64,000 nt of DNA, from NCBI RefSeq assembly GCF_024498355.1, contig NZ_CP101833.1:2213001-2277000 (forward strand), read 5' to 3'. The DNA is from Bacillus pumilus. GTDB taxonomy: Bacteria > Bacillota > Bacilli > Bacillales > Bacillaceae. The first letter of the stretch is position 1. Each line of letters begins with the position of its first letter. A program made the position numbers and the translations under genes. Below, in pieces: positions 39,616 to 49,269 of the stretch. The notes beneath the pieces are model-generated. The model was not told where the DNA came from and ran no database searches. It saw only the letters and a program-made list of their open reading frames with translations.

Positions 39616-41766
39616 TTACTTCACCTTCTGTTTCGGGGCATCTGGATATTCAATCCGAGAATGGAAAATCCCCTTTAATGTTGTACAAATCGTTTGGCTA
39701 ATAATATTTAATTCTTTAAATGTCAGATCACATTCACTAAATTGCCCGTCCTGCATTTTATCTGAAATAATGCCTTTGACAAGTTTTTCAATCCGCTCTG
39801 GATTTGGATTATGCATTGACCGAACCGCAGCTTCAACGCTGTCAGCCACAGAAATGATCGCCGCTTCTTTTGATTGCGGTTTTGGACCAGGATAACGAAA
39901 TTCTTCTTCTGTCACCTGATCATCACGTTCTTTTGCTTTGTAGTAGAAGAACTTTAAAAGAGATTTCCCGTGGTGCTGTTCTGCAATATCGACAAGCTCT
40001 TCAGGAAACTTCTTTTCTCTCAGCATATCAGCACCATCTGTCGTATGGGCAATAATAATATTTTTACTCAGCTGTGGGGAAAGCTTGTCATGCGGATTAT
40101 CAATGTTCATTTGGTTTTCAATAAAGTATTGCGGTCTTTTCGTTTTCCCAATGTCATGATAATAAGCGCCGACCCTCGCTAAAAGCCCGTTTGCGCCGAC
40201 TGCTTCACAAGCAGCATCCGCTAAATTCGCCACCATGACACTATGATGATATGTACCTGGTGTCTCTGTTAAAATCTTTTTGAGCAGCGGATGATTTGGA
40301 TTCGATAATTCAATCAGCTTCATTGTCGAAAGAATGCCAAACATGCTTTCAAAGACAGGCATTAACCCAATAACCAAAATAGCTGATGCAAACCCTGACA
40401 CAATCGCCATCATGAGGTTCACACCGATTTCAAGTCCTGACGGAGAGGAGTTTTGGATCAGCGTGATTGATAAAACCACAAGAACATTCGTCAAAGCCAC
40501 CAAAAGCCCTGCCTGCAAAATTTTCGATCTCGCGTTATGTTTTCTCAAAAACAAAATGCCCGCCATCCCGCTAATGAGATAATAAGCACAGATAACATAG
40601 TTAAAGACGCCGGTTACTCCTTGATTAAACATCATACTGCCGCAAAGGGCAAATACAAGGCCAGAGAAGATCGCTAACCGCTCATTGATCAGCAGCTTGA
40701 TCAGCATCGTCCCAAGCGCAACTGGCACGACATAGCCTATCGTCGTGTATTTCGTTTCCTGGAAGAGACTGAATACTTCCATGATGATTAAAATAATGGT
40801 GAAAATAAGCGAGTAAAGCAGTAACGATTTATTCTTATGGACGAGCGATTTTTTCCTCGTTTCTAATGTGTGAATAATCGCCGCTAAGAAAAGGCCGATC
40901 AATATCATAAGACCGCTTACAGGCTTAAACAAATTTGAGCTGTTTAACAGGCCGGTCAGCTCTAATTTGCGATAAACTTCACGGTCGATCAGTTCCCCTT
41001 CCTCCACTAAAATTTGCCCTTGCTTGATTTGAACCGGCTGAATATTATCAGCTGCTTCTTGCCTTTTCTTCTCTGTTGCCACTGGGTCAAATACATAGTT
41101 TGGAATAATCGCAAATTCACCGATTTCTTTCGCTGCATTTAAATATTTTGAAGGAATCGAATTGTTTTCAAGCTCTGTTTTCACTTGTTTTTTCTCATCT
41201 TGTAACTTAGCTGCTGTGATTTCTTTACTCATCAGTGAATTCACCACTGTGATGATGGAATCCTTAGTAAAAGAGAGATTTTCGTCACTTGCTTGGAGCA
41301 GTGCTTTGATGGATTGATCCGAAACAGCTTCCTGCATATCTGTTGTGAGTTTTTCTTTTACACGCTTGACCATTTCTTGATCTGTTGGCGGGTTCTCTTT
41401 TTCATCAGCGGCTTTCTTCTCTTCTTTAATGGCTTCAAAGAGGGATGAGATGAGGTCAACACGATTGTCAGAATATGCTTTTTTGAGCGTATACTGATCT
41501 TCTACTTGATCCGTTGCTTCTTGCTTCTTTTCTTCTGTCGCTTCTTGATCATCGACGGTTGACGGAGAATAGATGGTCTGTTCGCTCACTGAAAACAAAT
41601 CTAAGTCGAGCGATTCAGGCTTTACATGGAAGAAGAGCACCACGAACAGAATGGCTGCTAGACCAGCGTATAGCAAAACGTTTAAATAACGTGAGCGCTC
41701 CATTTTCTGAGGTTCTTTTTTAGACAGCAGTCTTTTGCGCTTACTGCCTTTCTGATTCTTTCTCAA
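39616..41766 (-). CDS. pgpH: c-di-AMP phosphodiesterase PgpH (7TM-HD)
   Basis: 716 residues. Hydrolyses the essential second messenger c-di-AMP. Basic N-terminus, single membrane segment (about 28-48), large extracellular domain (about 50-270), seven-helix membrane region (about 280-480), and a cytosolic HD domain with HH at 507-508 and HD at 537-538. TTG at 41764-41766 is the start: AAGGAGGT lies seven bases upstream; a longer in-frame reading contains that site. Located after phoH and its terminator. Confidence 0.93.
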   Translation of the reverse strand: MRKNQKGSKRKRLLSKKEPQKMERSRYLNVLLYAGLAAILFVVLFFHVKPESLDLDLFSVSEQTIYSPSTVDDQEATEEKKQEATDQVEDQYTLKKAYSDNRVDLISSLFEAIKEEKKAADEKENPPTDQEMVKRVKEKLTTDMQEAVSDQSIKALLQASDENLSFTKDSIITVVNSLMSKEITAAKLQDEKKQVKTELENNSIPSKYLNAAKEIGEFAIIPNYVFDPVATEKKRQEAADNIQPVQIKQGQILVEEGELIDREVYRKLELTGLLNSSNLFKPVSGLMILIGLFLAAIIHTLETRKKSLVHKNKSLLLYSLIFTIILIIMEVFSLFQETKYTTIGYVVPVALGTMLIKLLINERLAIFSGLVFALCGSMMFNQGVTGVFNYVICAYYLISGMAGILFLRKHNARSKILQAGLLVALTNVLVVLSITLIQNSSPSGLEIGVNLMMAIVSGFASAILVIGLMPVFESMFGILSTMKLIELSNPNHPLLKKILTETPGTYHHSVMVANLADAACEAVGANGLLARVGAYYHDIGKTKRPQYFIENQMNIDNPHDKLSPQLSKNIIIAHTTDGADMLREKKFPEELVDIAEQHHGKSLLKFFYYKAKERDDQVTEEEFRYPGPKPQSKEAAIISVADSVEAAVRSMHNPNPERIEKLVKGIISDKMQDGQFSECDLTFKELNIISQTICTTLKGIFHSRIEYPDAPKQKVK

Positions 41767-41809
41767 GGAAAGTACCTCCTTTTTTACTTTAAACCACGAT
41801 CGAAACAAA

Positions 41810-41836
41810 ATGACCCGATGAAGACGATCGGGTCAC
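41810..41836 (-). terminator. phoH terminator
   Basis: Perfect nine-base stem TGACCCGAT / ATCGGGTCA followed on the minus strand by TTTTGTTTC. It separates phoH from pgpH. Confidence 0.75.
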
Positions 41837-41841
41837 TCAGT

Positions 41842-42801
41842 TCATTTTTGCTTTTCGTATGCGCCAATGATCTTCGCCACAAGCGGGTGTCTGACCACAT
41901 CTGTCTGGTCTAATTCAATGAATGAGATGCCCTTGATCTCTGCAAGCATGTCCTTTGCAGCCGCAAGGCCTGACTGCATGCCCTTTGGCAGATCAATTTG
42001 TGTAATATCTCCTGTAATGACCATTTTAGAGCCAAACCCTAGTCTCGTCAAAAACATTTTCATTTGGGCTGGCGTTGTATTCTGCGCTTCATCTAAAATC
42101 ACAAATGCATCATCGAGCGTCCGCCCTCTCATATAGGCGAGAGGCGCTATTTCAATGACACCGCGCTCAATTAAACGTTCCGTATGATCACTGCCAAGCA
42201 CATCATGCAAGGCATCATATAGTGGTCTTAAATAAGGATCTACTTTTTCCTTTAGATCGCCTGGCAAAAAGCCAAGACTCTCTCCTGCCTCAACGGCTGG
42301 TCTTGTCAGGATAATCCGTTTCACATGTCCATTTTTCAGAGCATGTACCGCATTAACAACCGCCAAATACGTTTTACCTGTACCAGCAGGCCCAATCCCA
42401 AAGACGAGGTCATCTTTCTTCATCGCCGCAGCATATTCACGCTGACCGATCGTTTTCACCCTGATCGACTTACCTTTGGCATTTTTCGTAATTTCATCTT
42501 CATACATATTCTCAAAATAATTCAGCTTGTTTTTTTGCGCCATTTTAATCGCATAGACGACATCCCGTTCAGAAATCTCGATTCCTTTACGGATGAGATG
42601 TAAGAGAGATGTAATCAACTGGCTCACTGTATCTCTTGATGCTTCCTGACCAGAAACATACACTTTCTCTCCACGTGTAATAATGGAGACATTCAGCTCG
42701 TTTTCCATCAGTTTCAGATAAGCATCTTGATTGCCAAATAAAGCGATGGCTTCGTTTGGGCTATCCAATTTTTGTTGAATCTCAAGTAAATGTTCTGTCA
42801 T
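41842..42801 (-). CDS. phoH: PhoH-family ATPase
   Basis: 319 residues, same as B. subtilis PhoH. Cytosolic P-loop protein, likely RNA-related; function unsettled. Walker A GPAGTGKT (about 138-145), Walker B VILDEAQNTTPAQMK (about 235-249), KH-like N-terminal segment. Three bases after yqfD, so cotranscribed with the yqfC-yqfD pair. Confidence 0.94.
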   Translation of the reverse strand: MTEHLLEIQQKLDSPNEAIALFGNQDAYLKLMENELNVSIITRGEKVYVSGQEASRDTVSQLITSLLHLIRKGIEISERDVVYAIKMAQKNKLNYFENMYEDEITKNAKGKSIRVKTIGQREYAAAMKKDDLVFGIGPAGTGKTYLAVVNAVHALKNGHVKRIILTRPAVEAGESLGFLPGDLKEKVDPYLRPLYDALHDVLGSDHTERLIERGVIEIAPLAYMRGRTLDDAFVILDEAQNTTPAQMKMFLTRLGFGSKMVITGDITQIDLPKGMQSGLAAAKDMLAEIKGISFIELDQTDVVRHPLVAKIIGAYEKQK

Positions 42802-42804
42802 TCT

Positions 42805-43995
42805 CTAGTCTCCCTGAACAATAGGTGTTGGTTGAACAATATCTTCTATTACTTGGTAAAGGATGATTAACTTAACTTTACCATTCCCTGTTGTCTCGTG
42901 CAAAACTTTTTCACTTTTCACCTCACCTGTTTGACCTAGCTTCTCTTCTAATTCTTTTCTACCTATTTTAATCCCTGCTTGAACTGCTTCTTTATTTGTG
43001 TATTCTCGATTGATTTTTTCACTTTCACGTGTGATTTCCTTTTCATAGGAGAATGGCAGCTGGAAGTTTAAGAAATGAAGTGGATGTTCTTCTGTTTCTA
43101 TTTTTGGCTGCTCAAAATCATCTTTTTTAAAGGAAAATCCCCAAAATGGTAGTGAACCTCCAAATGCGGAGAGCTTGTGCTTTGTCTTCATTTTACCCGT
43201 AAAGACGTCAAAAGATGTTCGAAGAGGGACAGAAACTTCAGAACGATACCATGTTTCACCATAGATTTTCGCTTTGGCTCCTACCGTTTTTTGTTGATCT
43301 TCACTGCCAATTAGTCCTGAGACGAGCATCTGCCCTTTTTTCACATGTTCATCGACCGCGGCTAGCGGCTCTCCTTTTTCTACATACATCCTCGTGATGA
43401 CGGCCTTTTTCTTAGCAACGATGTGCTGAGGACTCGTATATTTCTCTTTTTCAGGCTCATTTTTTTCAACGACTTTCATTTGAAATGTCGTACCGTTTAA
43501 TTCAACGCCGACCCATGTAATGCTTTTAATATTGGTTGTCAGGGATTTTTGAATTTTTTCAGGTGTCCCCATAAGAAACTGAAAACGGCCTTTTTGTACC
43601 CCAATGTCGTCTAAATGCTTTCTCATCTGATGCTCTGTCTCTGGGTTTGCACCTGTGATATCAATTTTCCACACCATGTTTGAAAGAGCCAATATCGTCA
43701 CCAGAAAGAAAACAATCCCAAGGGTGAACCCAATATTCTTCCTTGACCACATAAGAAGAAATGGAAAACCCTTCTTTTGATGAAATGAACATTTCACCTT
43801 ATGATGTCTACGTAATTTTCTAAAGGCATGTACATCTGATAAGCGAATAAATAAGCGCACGCTGTCCTGACGGCGGCTCACTTGAAAAATTGTGATCCCC
43901 TGTCTCGTGCACTCATTCATAAGCCGCTCAATGCCGTTTCCTTTGATCTCCACTTCCACTCTGCCAATAAAATAGGCAAACCATTTATTTTTCAC
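42805..43995 (-). CDS. yqfD: sporulation protein YqfD
   Basis: 396 residues. Family associated with the mother cell during sporulation; B. subtilis YqfD is SigE-dependent. N-terminal cytosolic domain (about 1-88), one membrane segment (about 90-110), and a POTRA-like extracytoplasmic region (about 115-380). Function not established. ATG follows GGGGAG. Eighteen bases after yqfC. Confidence 0.9.
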   Translation of the reverse strand: MKNKWFAYFIGRVEVEIKGNGIERLMNECTRQGITIFQVSRRQDSVRLFIRLSDVHAFRKLRRHHKVKCSFHQKKGFPFLLMWSRKNIGFTLGIVFFLVTILALSNMVWKIDITGANPETEHQMRKHLDDIGVQKGRFQFLMGTPEKIQKSLTTNIKSITWVGVELNGTTFQMKVVEKNEPEKEKYTSPQHIVAKKKAVITRMYVEKGEPLAAVDEHVKKGQMLVSGLIGSEDQQKTVGAKAKIYGETWYRSEVSVPLRTSFDVFTGKMKTKHKLSAFGGSLPFWGFSFKKDDFEQPKIETEEHPLHFLNFQLPFSYEKEITRESEKINREYTNKEAVQAGIKIGRKELEEKLGQTGEVKSEKVLHETTGNGKVKLIILYQVIEDIVQPTPIVQGD

Positions 43996-44013
43996 GCTTC
44001 TCCCCTCCGTCAG

Positions 44014-44295
44014 TTAAGAATCAATGTAACGGACCTCATCGATTTTCCCTTCTAATAAGATCTCTTCTGGCAAAATCGTTTTAATCACAAAGTCTTTCCC
44101 TGAAATAATGCATTGTCCTTGTTTGAGCATAAGCCTTACCTCTTGATCACTGAAAAGTAAAAGCCCTTTATGGTTCTCTATGTAAATGTGGAGTCTGCCA
44201 ACCATCGTAATACGGGGAAGATCCATCATCACGTCCGGAGGGATTTCAAGTGTTCTTGTCAGCCATGCTTTAAGTCGATTTTTTCTTTTTCCCAT
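44014..44295 (-). CDS. yqfC: sporulation protein YqfC (YabP/YqfC family)
   Basis: 93 residues. A small protein with short beta-rich motif (RITMVGRLHIYIENHKGLLLF) typical of the YabP/YqfC fold; basic N-terminus. Function unknown. First of the yqfC-yqfD-phoH run, behind a candidate SigE -10. Confidence 0.88.
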   Translation of the reverse strand: MGKRKNRLKAWLTRTLEIPPDVMMDLPRITMVGRLHIYIENHKGLLLFSDQEVRLMLKQGQCIISGKDFVIKTILPEEILLEGKIDEVRYIDS

Positions 44296-44319
44296 TCAAT
44301 AAGAACCCCTTCCCACCTC

Positions 44320-44334
44320 ATGTGTATGAGATCA
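44320..44334 (-). promoter_or_regulatory. candidate SigE -10 element upstream of yqfC
   Basis: CATACACAT on the minus strand matches the SigE -10 consensus (CATACAnT). The -35 region is poor (CATCT-like). Its position just before yqfC agrees with known SigE control of this operon in B. subtilis, but the -35 is not convincing. Confidence 0.35.
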
Positions 44335-44440
44335 AACTGAAAGATGGTGAGACTGATGAGAAAGTCTCTATATCATCCTATTCCTCAGCGGTTCATATCA
44401 TGCTAATGAATCCCGTAAAACAGCCTGTTCATCGTTTACG

Positions 44441-44475
44441 CAAAAAAAGCCCCCTTTTACAAGGGAGCTTTCTTC
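44441..44475 (-). terminator. yqfB terminator
   Basis: Stem AAAGCTCCCTT / AAGGGGGCTTT followed by TTTTG on the minus strand, just after the yqfB stop. Confidence 0.75.
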
Positions 44476-44976
44476 TTACCTTTTATATGGCCGTTTCATC
44501 GTTCGATGCGGTTTTTTAGCGCGGGGCGCTCCAAACACTTCGCCAAGAAGCATGCCTTGAACAACAGTGTTTTGGTTGAGCTTATCAATGATGTGCGGCT
44601 TCATTTCCACAGCTGAGGCTTTCGGCCTTGTCAGCTGCCTTTCAAGCGATTGAAACTCTTTGTTTAACTCGCTTTTTCTTTCTTCCATTTCAGCAAGTGT
44701 ATCCGTATAGCGATCTTGTAAGGACTGCGATGTGTTTTTCTTCATCCCGCCATGATCATGTACATCGCCAAAATCGTCTAGTTGGTCCGTCACGACGAGG
44801 TCTGGACTTTTTTGTTTTGTTTGCTGATTGTGGGGCATTGGCTTACGCTGAGGAGCCGACTTGTTTTGCTGGTTCTTTTGTTCATTCTCCTCTTGTTTGC
44901 CGATTTTCCCAAAGACAGCAGAGATGATACCGATGATAATCGCAATTAGTAGCGGATTTTCAAATAGAATGTCCAA
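44476..44976 (-). CDS. yqfB: membrane-anchored protein YqfB
   Basis: 166 residues. N-terminal membrane segment (about 8-24), then a hydrophilic cytoplasmic region rich in Gln/Asn/Lys (about 28-60), a coiled-coil-like stretch (about 86-115) and a basic C-terminus. Function unknown. Third gene after yqeZ and floA, 31 bases downstream; the symbol is by synteny with the B. subtilis SigW operon. Confidence 0.75.
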   Translation of the reverse strand: MDILFENPLLIAIIIGIISAVFGKIGKQEENEQKNQQNKSAPQRKPMPHNQQTKQKSPDLVVTDQLDDFGDVHDHGGMKKNTSQSLQDRYTDTLAEMEERKSELNKEFQSLERQLTRPKASAVEMKPHIIDKLNQNTVVQGMLLGEVFGAPRAKKPHRTMKRPYKR

Positions 44977-45007
44977 TGGGCTCCCTCCTTAAAGCGTGAG
45001 AGGATGC

Positions 45008-46000
45008 TTATTTGTTTTCATGATCAGATGGACCTTTTGTCATTTTACCAAATGAATCTCTCATATCCGTATCAGCATCGATATTCTTAATGTTCATGTA
45101 GTCCATGACGCCAATATTGCCTTCGCGTAGTGCTTCAGCCATTGCAAGTGGTACTTCAGCCTCTGCTTCTACTACTTTCGCGCGCATTTCTTCAACTTTC
45201 GCACGCATTTCTTGTTCTTGTGCAACAGCCATTGCGCGGCGTTCTTCCGCTTTAGCCTGTGCAATGTTTTTGTCTGCTTCTGCTTGGTCTGTTTGCAGAA
45301 TAGCCCCAATGTTCTTACCGATATCAACATCTGCGATATCAATCGAGAGAATTTCAAACGCAGTACCTGAATCTAATCCTTTACCAAGAACCGTTTGAGA
45401 AATCATATCAGGATTTTCTAGAACCTTTTTATGATTATTTGATGAACCGATTGTAGAGACAATTCCTTCACCTACACGAGCAATGATTGTTTCTTCGCCT
45501 GCACCACCAACAAGTCGTTCGATGTTTGCGCGAACTGTAATACGTGCTTTTGCTTTCACTTCAATCCCGTCCATCGCAACACCTGAGATAAATGGTGTTT
45601 CAATCACTTTAGGGTTTACACTCATTTGTACAGCTTCAAGTACGTCACGGCCTGCTAGGTCGATCGCTGCACAGCGTGCAAAGTTCAATTCGATATTCGC
45701 ACGTTGAGCCGCGATCAATGCATTCACAACACGGTCAACGTTACCACCTGCAAGGTAGTGGCTTTCTAACTGGTTAATCGTCACATCAAGACCTGCTTTA
45801 TGTGCTTTGATGAGCGGGTTGACCACTCGGTTTGGAATTACTCGGCGAAGTCTCATTCCTACAAGTGTAAAAATGCTCACTCTAACGCCAGCCGCTAGGG
45901 CAGAAATCCACAGCATCACCGGTACAAAGGTGAAGAAGATCGATAGAACGATCAAACCTGCTGCGATAATCACAAATAATAGTAAAGTAGATGGATCCAT
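45008..46000 (-). CDS. floA: flotillin-like protein FloA
   Basis: 330 residues. Scaffolds functional membrane microdomains; linked to membrane fluidity and signalling. N-terminal membrane hairpin (about 5-50), SPFH-like domain with [13 protein letters not shown], and a C-terminal coiled region rich in EA/AE heptads (about 225-290, [17 protein letters not shown]). ATG follows TAGGAGG. Cotranscribed with yqeZ. Confidence 0.95.
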   Translation of the reverse strand: MDPSTLLLFVIIAAGLIVLSIFFTFVPVMLWISALAAGVRVSIFTLVGMRLRRVIPNRVVNPLIKAHKAGLDVTINQLESHYLAGGNVDRVVNALIAAQRANIELNFARCAAIDLAGRDVLEAVQMSVNPKVIETPFISGVAMDGIEVKAKARITVRANIERLVGGAGEETIIARVGEGIVSTIGSSNNHKKVLENPDMISQTVLGKGLDSGTAFEILSIDIADVDIGKNIGAILQTDQAEADKNIAQAKAEERRAMAVAQEQEMRAKVEEMRAKVVEAEAEVPLAMAEALREGNIGVMDYMNIKNIDADTDMRDSFGKMTKGPSDHENK

Positions 46001-46027
46001 TTTATTCCTCCTATAAAATCAGTATAT

Positions 46028-47341
46028 CTATACTTTCCTCACGACAATGCGTGAGCCTTCCGCTTTAACAATTTTTACTTGTTCATCCTTGTCGATAAAT
46101 GCACCTTCTGACACAACATCAATACGCTCATCTCCGAGTACAATCGTACCGGATGGACGAAGTGCTGTTGCTGTCACTGCAATTTGTCCAACAAGATCCT
46201 CTCTTGTTTCATTTGAGACATAACCACTTTCTTTATTGGTTGAATCGGTTAAAATGAACTTTTTAAAAAATTTCATACGTTTCCCCAACACCTTTGTCAA
46301 TAAAATAACTGCTATGATTGAAACAGCAGTGGCAATCAAGATGGAAATCGCCATTTCTGTAAAGCTTCCAGCTGCTAAAAATAAGCTGACAACAACACAG
46401 ATTAGTCCAATGGCACCTAAGATTCCCCCTGGCAAAAACAATTCCAGAATAATGAGTGCAATCCCTGCTAAAAACAGGAACAACGTCTCATATCCTGCAA
46501 AACCTGCCACGAGATGACCATAAAAGAATAGAAGAAGCGCTGTGACTCCCATGGTGCCTGGGACCCCAAAGCCGGGAGAATATAGCTCAACAATTAACCC
46601 TAAGCTTGCGATGGATAAAAGGATTGGAATGACGATTGGGTGCGTGAGAAAACGCGCAACCTTTTCAGCAAAGCTCACTTCATCGTATTGAACAGAAGTG
46701 TCTGCTAAGGTCAGCTTCTGAAGCAAGTCATCCAGATTTTTTGCTTCTCCTTCTGCATACCCGAATTGAAGCGCCCGGTCTGTGTTGAAGGTGAGCAATT
46801 CTCCTTTTGGTGCACCGGCTTCTTTTGCATCTATATCTACATCTGCCATCGCAAGAGCATACTTTGGATCACGCCCCTGCTTTTCGGCAGCATCACTCAT
46901 TTCAGCAAGCCATAGAGATTCAGATTTTTGATCGGCAGCATTGCCTTCTCCATCAATGATCGCAGCAGCCCCCATCTTTCCGTTTGGGGTCATATAAATT
47001 TTGTCGGCATTTAATGCAAGGAAGGCCCCGGCTGAAAGCGCTCTATGATTGACAAACGCTGTCACAGGGATATCAGACGCACGAATGGTATCTGCGATTT
47101 CAAGCGCCGCATCAACTGCACCACCTGGTGTATTGATGTCGAGAATAATATGTTTCGCCCGTTCCGACTTTGCTTGCTCAAATGATCGTTCAATGAATTT
47201 AGATAGTCCCTTTTCTACTGTATCTTCAATTGGAATGACATGAACTTTCTGATCTGCTGATTTCGCGGTCAATTGAACCCCTAATAACAAGCATATTATA
47301 AAACAACTGAAGAGAGCAATAGAAATTTTTATTTTTTTCAT
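46028..47341 (-). CDS. yqeZ: NfeD-family membrane serine protease-like protein YqeZ
   Basis: 437 residues. Long-form NfeD (NfeD2 type): signal/anchor at the N-terminus, ClpP-like domain with NTPGGAVDAA and catalytic Ser motif RALSAGAFLA (about 103-112), four or five membrane segments (about 235-350), then a cytosolic OB-fold (about 375-437). Partner of FloA. Preceded by a SigW-type promoter; ATG after AGAGGAGGG. Confidence 0.93.
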   Translation of the reverse strand: MKKIKISIALFSCFIICLLLGVQLTAKSADQKVHVIPIEDTVEKGLSKFIERSFEQAKSERAKHIILDINTPGGAVDAALEIADTIRASDIPVTAFVNHRALSAGAFLALNADKIYMTPNGKMGAAAIIDGEGNAADQKSESLWLAEMSDAAEKQGRDPKYALAMADVDIDAKEAGAPKGELLTFNTDRALQFGYAEGEAKNLDDLLQKLTLADTSVQYDEVSFAEKVARFLTHPIVIPILLSIASLGLIVELYSPGFGVPGTMGVTALLLFFYGHLVAGFAGYETLFLFLAGIALIILELFLPGGILGAIGLICVVVSLFLAAGSFTEMAISILIATAVSIIAVILLTKVLGKRMKFFKKFILTDSTNKESGYVSNETREDLVGQIAVTATALRPSGTIVLGDERIDVVSEGAFIDKDEQVKIVKAEGSRIVVRKV

Positions 47342-47390
47342 CTATTTGGTGATCCCTCCTCTCTTTCTTTTATTTTACCGTTCCTTTACA

Positions 47391-47417
47391 TACGTTACAA
47401 ATGTATCATAGGTTTCA
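47391..47417 (-). promoter_or_regulatory. SigW-type promoter of yqeZ-floA-yqfB
   Basis: On the minus strand TGAAAC (47417-47412), 17-base spacer, CGTA (47394-47391). TGAAAC and CGTA are the SigW core elements; the usual spacer is 16-17. B. subtilis yqeZ is a known SigW target. Confidence 0.75.
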
Positions 47418-47445
47418 TTTTTATATGACAGATTTATGGTGGTAC

Positions 47446-47932
<487 letters not shown>

Positions 47933-47946
47933 AAATCCACCCTCTT

Positions 47947-48120
47947 TTAAAATTTACGTTTTCTAGCAGCTTCGGACTTTTTCTTGCGCTTTACGCTAGG
48001 CTTTTCATAAAATTCACGCTTTCTTGCTTCTTGCAATGTTCCAGTTTTGGATACACTGCGTTTAAAGCGACGAAGAGCATCTTCAAGCGATTCGTTTTTT
48101 CTAACGACCGTTTTTGACAT
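47947..48120 (-). CDS. rpsU: 30S ribosomal protein S21
   Basis: 57 residues, basic throughout: [20 protein letters not shown] and a C-terminal [14 protein letters not shown]. Full length. ATG at 48118-48120 follows GGAGGGAGGG; a 25-codon upstream extension lacks conservation. Driven by a strong promoter at 48194-48222. Confidence 0.97.
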
Positions 48121-48193
48121 TCTCTTTCCCTCCCTCCGAATACACCAATCGACTGCATTAAAAAAAGATATACATGCAAACATGTACCTAGAC

Positions 48194-48222
48194 ATTATAA
48201 TATAAGCCTAGTGTGAGGTCAA
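48194..48222 (-). promoter_or_regulatory. SigA promoter of rpsU-yqeY
   Basis: TTGACC (48222-48217), 17-base spacer, perfect TATAAT (48199-48194) on the minus strand, about 73 bases before rpsU. Confidence 0.8.
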
Positions 48223-48301
48223 CTAAGTGATTTGGAAATATATTTTCGTCATGAGCAGGTAGACAAGTCCATATATTCATTGGTAAGAGGAGGACTTTTC
48301 T

Positions 48302-49228
48302 ATGATGGCGATCATTTATTTTTGTGCACTTATTTTCATTTTTTTATGGTCAATGGGTTTGCTGAGAAAAGGATTAATGGCACTGACATCGTCTCGTATT
48401 GAGAAATCGCTTCTTCTCTTTACAGATCACCCGGTGAAAGCATTCTTGGTTAGTATTGTGTTTACAGGCGTGCTTCAAAGCAGTTCGGCGTTTATGGTCA
48501 TTGTCATCGGCTTTGTGAGTACAGGCATTCTGACTTTCAAAAAATCAATTCCAATGATCCTTGGGACCAATATCGGATCCACGTTCACGACAGAATTTAT
48601 CGCGATTAAGATGGACGTGTTCATGTGGGTTTTAATTGCTACCGGTCTTGTATGTATCATTTTTGGTCAAAGGTCCTTCAGGCATGCAGGAAAAAGTCTA
48701 TTTGGTCTTGGGATGATCTTTTTTTGCATTCAAGGCTTTTCAAAAATTGCAGGTATGATGACAAGTCAACCGGAAACGCTACGTTTTCTTGAAATGATGC
48801 AGCACTCAGATTGGACAGCTATTCTGTCGGGCACAATCCTCACTGCCATTGTTCATTCAAGCTCTGTATGCATTGGTATTTTAATGGGATTTATGAATGA
48901 AGGGACTGTGGCGTTGCAGGAGGGAATCAGCTTTGTATTAGGATCGAATGTTGGCACATGCATTACAGCTGTCATGGCTGCGATCTCGGGCGGATTGGCA
49001 GCACGTCAAACGGCTTATGCACATGTTGTATTTAATGTTCTTGGGGTTTTATTATGCCTGCCATTTCTCACACTCATAACGCAATTTGTCGCACTTTTAG
49101 CGAGCTCTCCAGCACAGCAGATCGCGCATTTCAGTCTATTGTTTAATGTCGCCAGCTCGTTATTGTTCTTCCCGTTCATCCGCCCCTTTCATGCAATGAT
49201 TTTGTTCCTTTTACCAAATCAAACATAA
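48302..49228 (+). CDS. yqeW: Na/Pi-cotransporter II-related protein YqeW
   Basis: 308 residues. About eight membrane segments. Duplicated QSSS-type phosphate motif: LQSSSAF (about 58-64) and VHSSSVC (about 184-190), each followed by a GTNIGST/GSNVGTC motif. PhoU-like C-terminal domain of larger NptA proteins is absent. Sodium-phosphate symport is likely but unproved. ATG follows AAGAGGAGG; flanked by a terminator. Confidence 0.88.
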   Translation: MMAIIYFCALIFIFLWSMGLLRKGLMALTSSRIEKSLLLFTDHPVKAFLVSIVFTGVLQSSSAFMVIVIGFVSTGILTFKKSIPMILGTNIGSTFTTEFIAIKMDVFMWVLIATGLVCIIFGQRSFRHAGKSLFGLGMIFFCIQGFSKIAGMMTSQPETLRFLEMMQHSDWTAILSGTILTAIVHSSSVCIGILMGFMNEGTVALQEGISFVLGSNVGTCITAVMAAISGGLAARQTAYAHVVFNVLGVLLCLPFLTLITQFVALLASSPAQQIAHFSLLFNVASSLLFFPFIRPFHAMILFLLPNQT

Positions 49229-49231
49229 AAG

Positions 49232-49262
49232 AAAACCGGCCCCCTAGTGGCAGCCGGTTCTT
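49232..49262. terminator. bidirectional terminator yqeW / mtaB
   Basis: Seven-base GC-rich stem AACCGGC / GCCGGTT, 12-base loop that can pair further, TCTTGTCTCT on the plus strand. Confidence 0.65.
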
Positions 49263-49269
49263 GTCTCTC

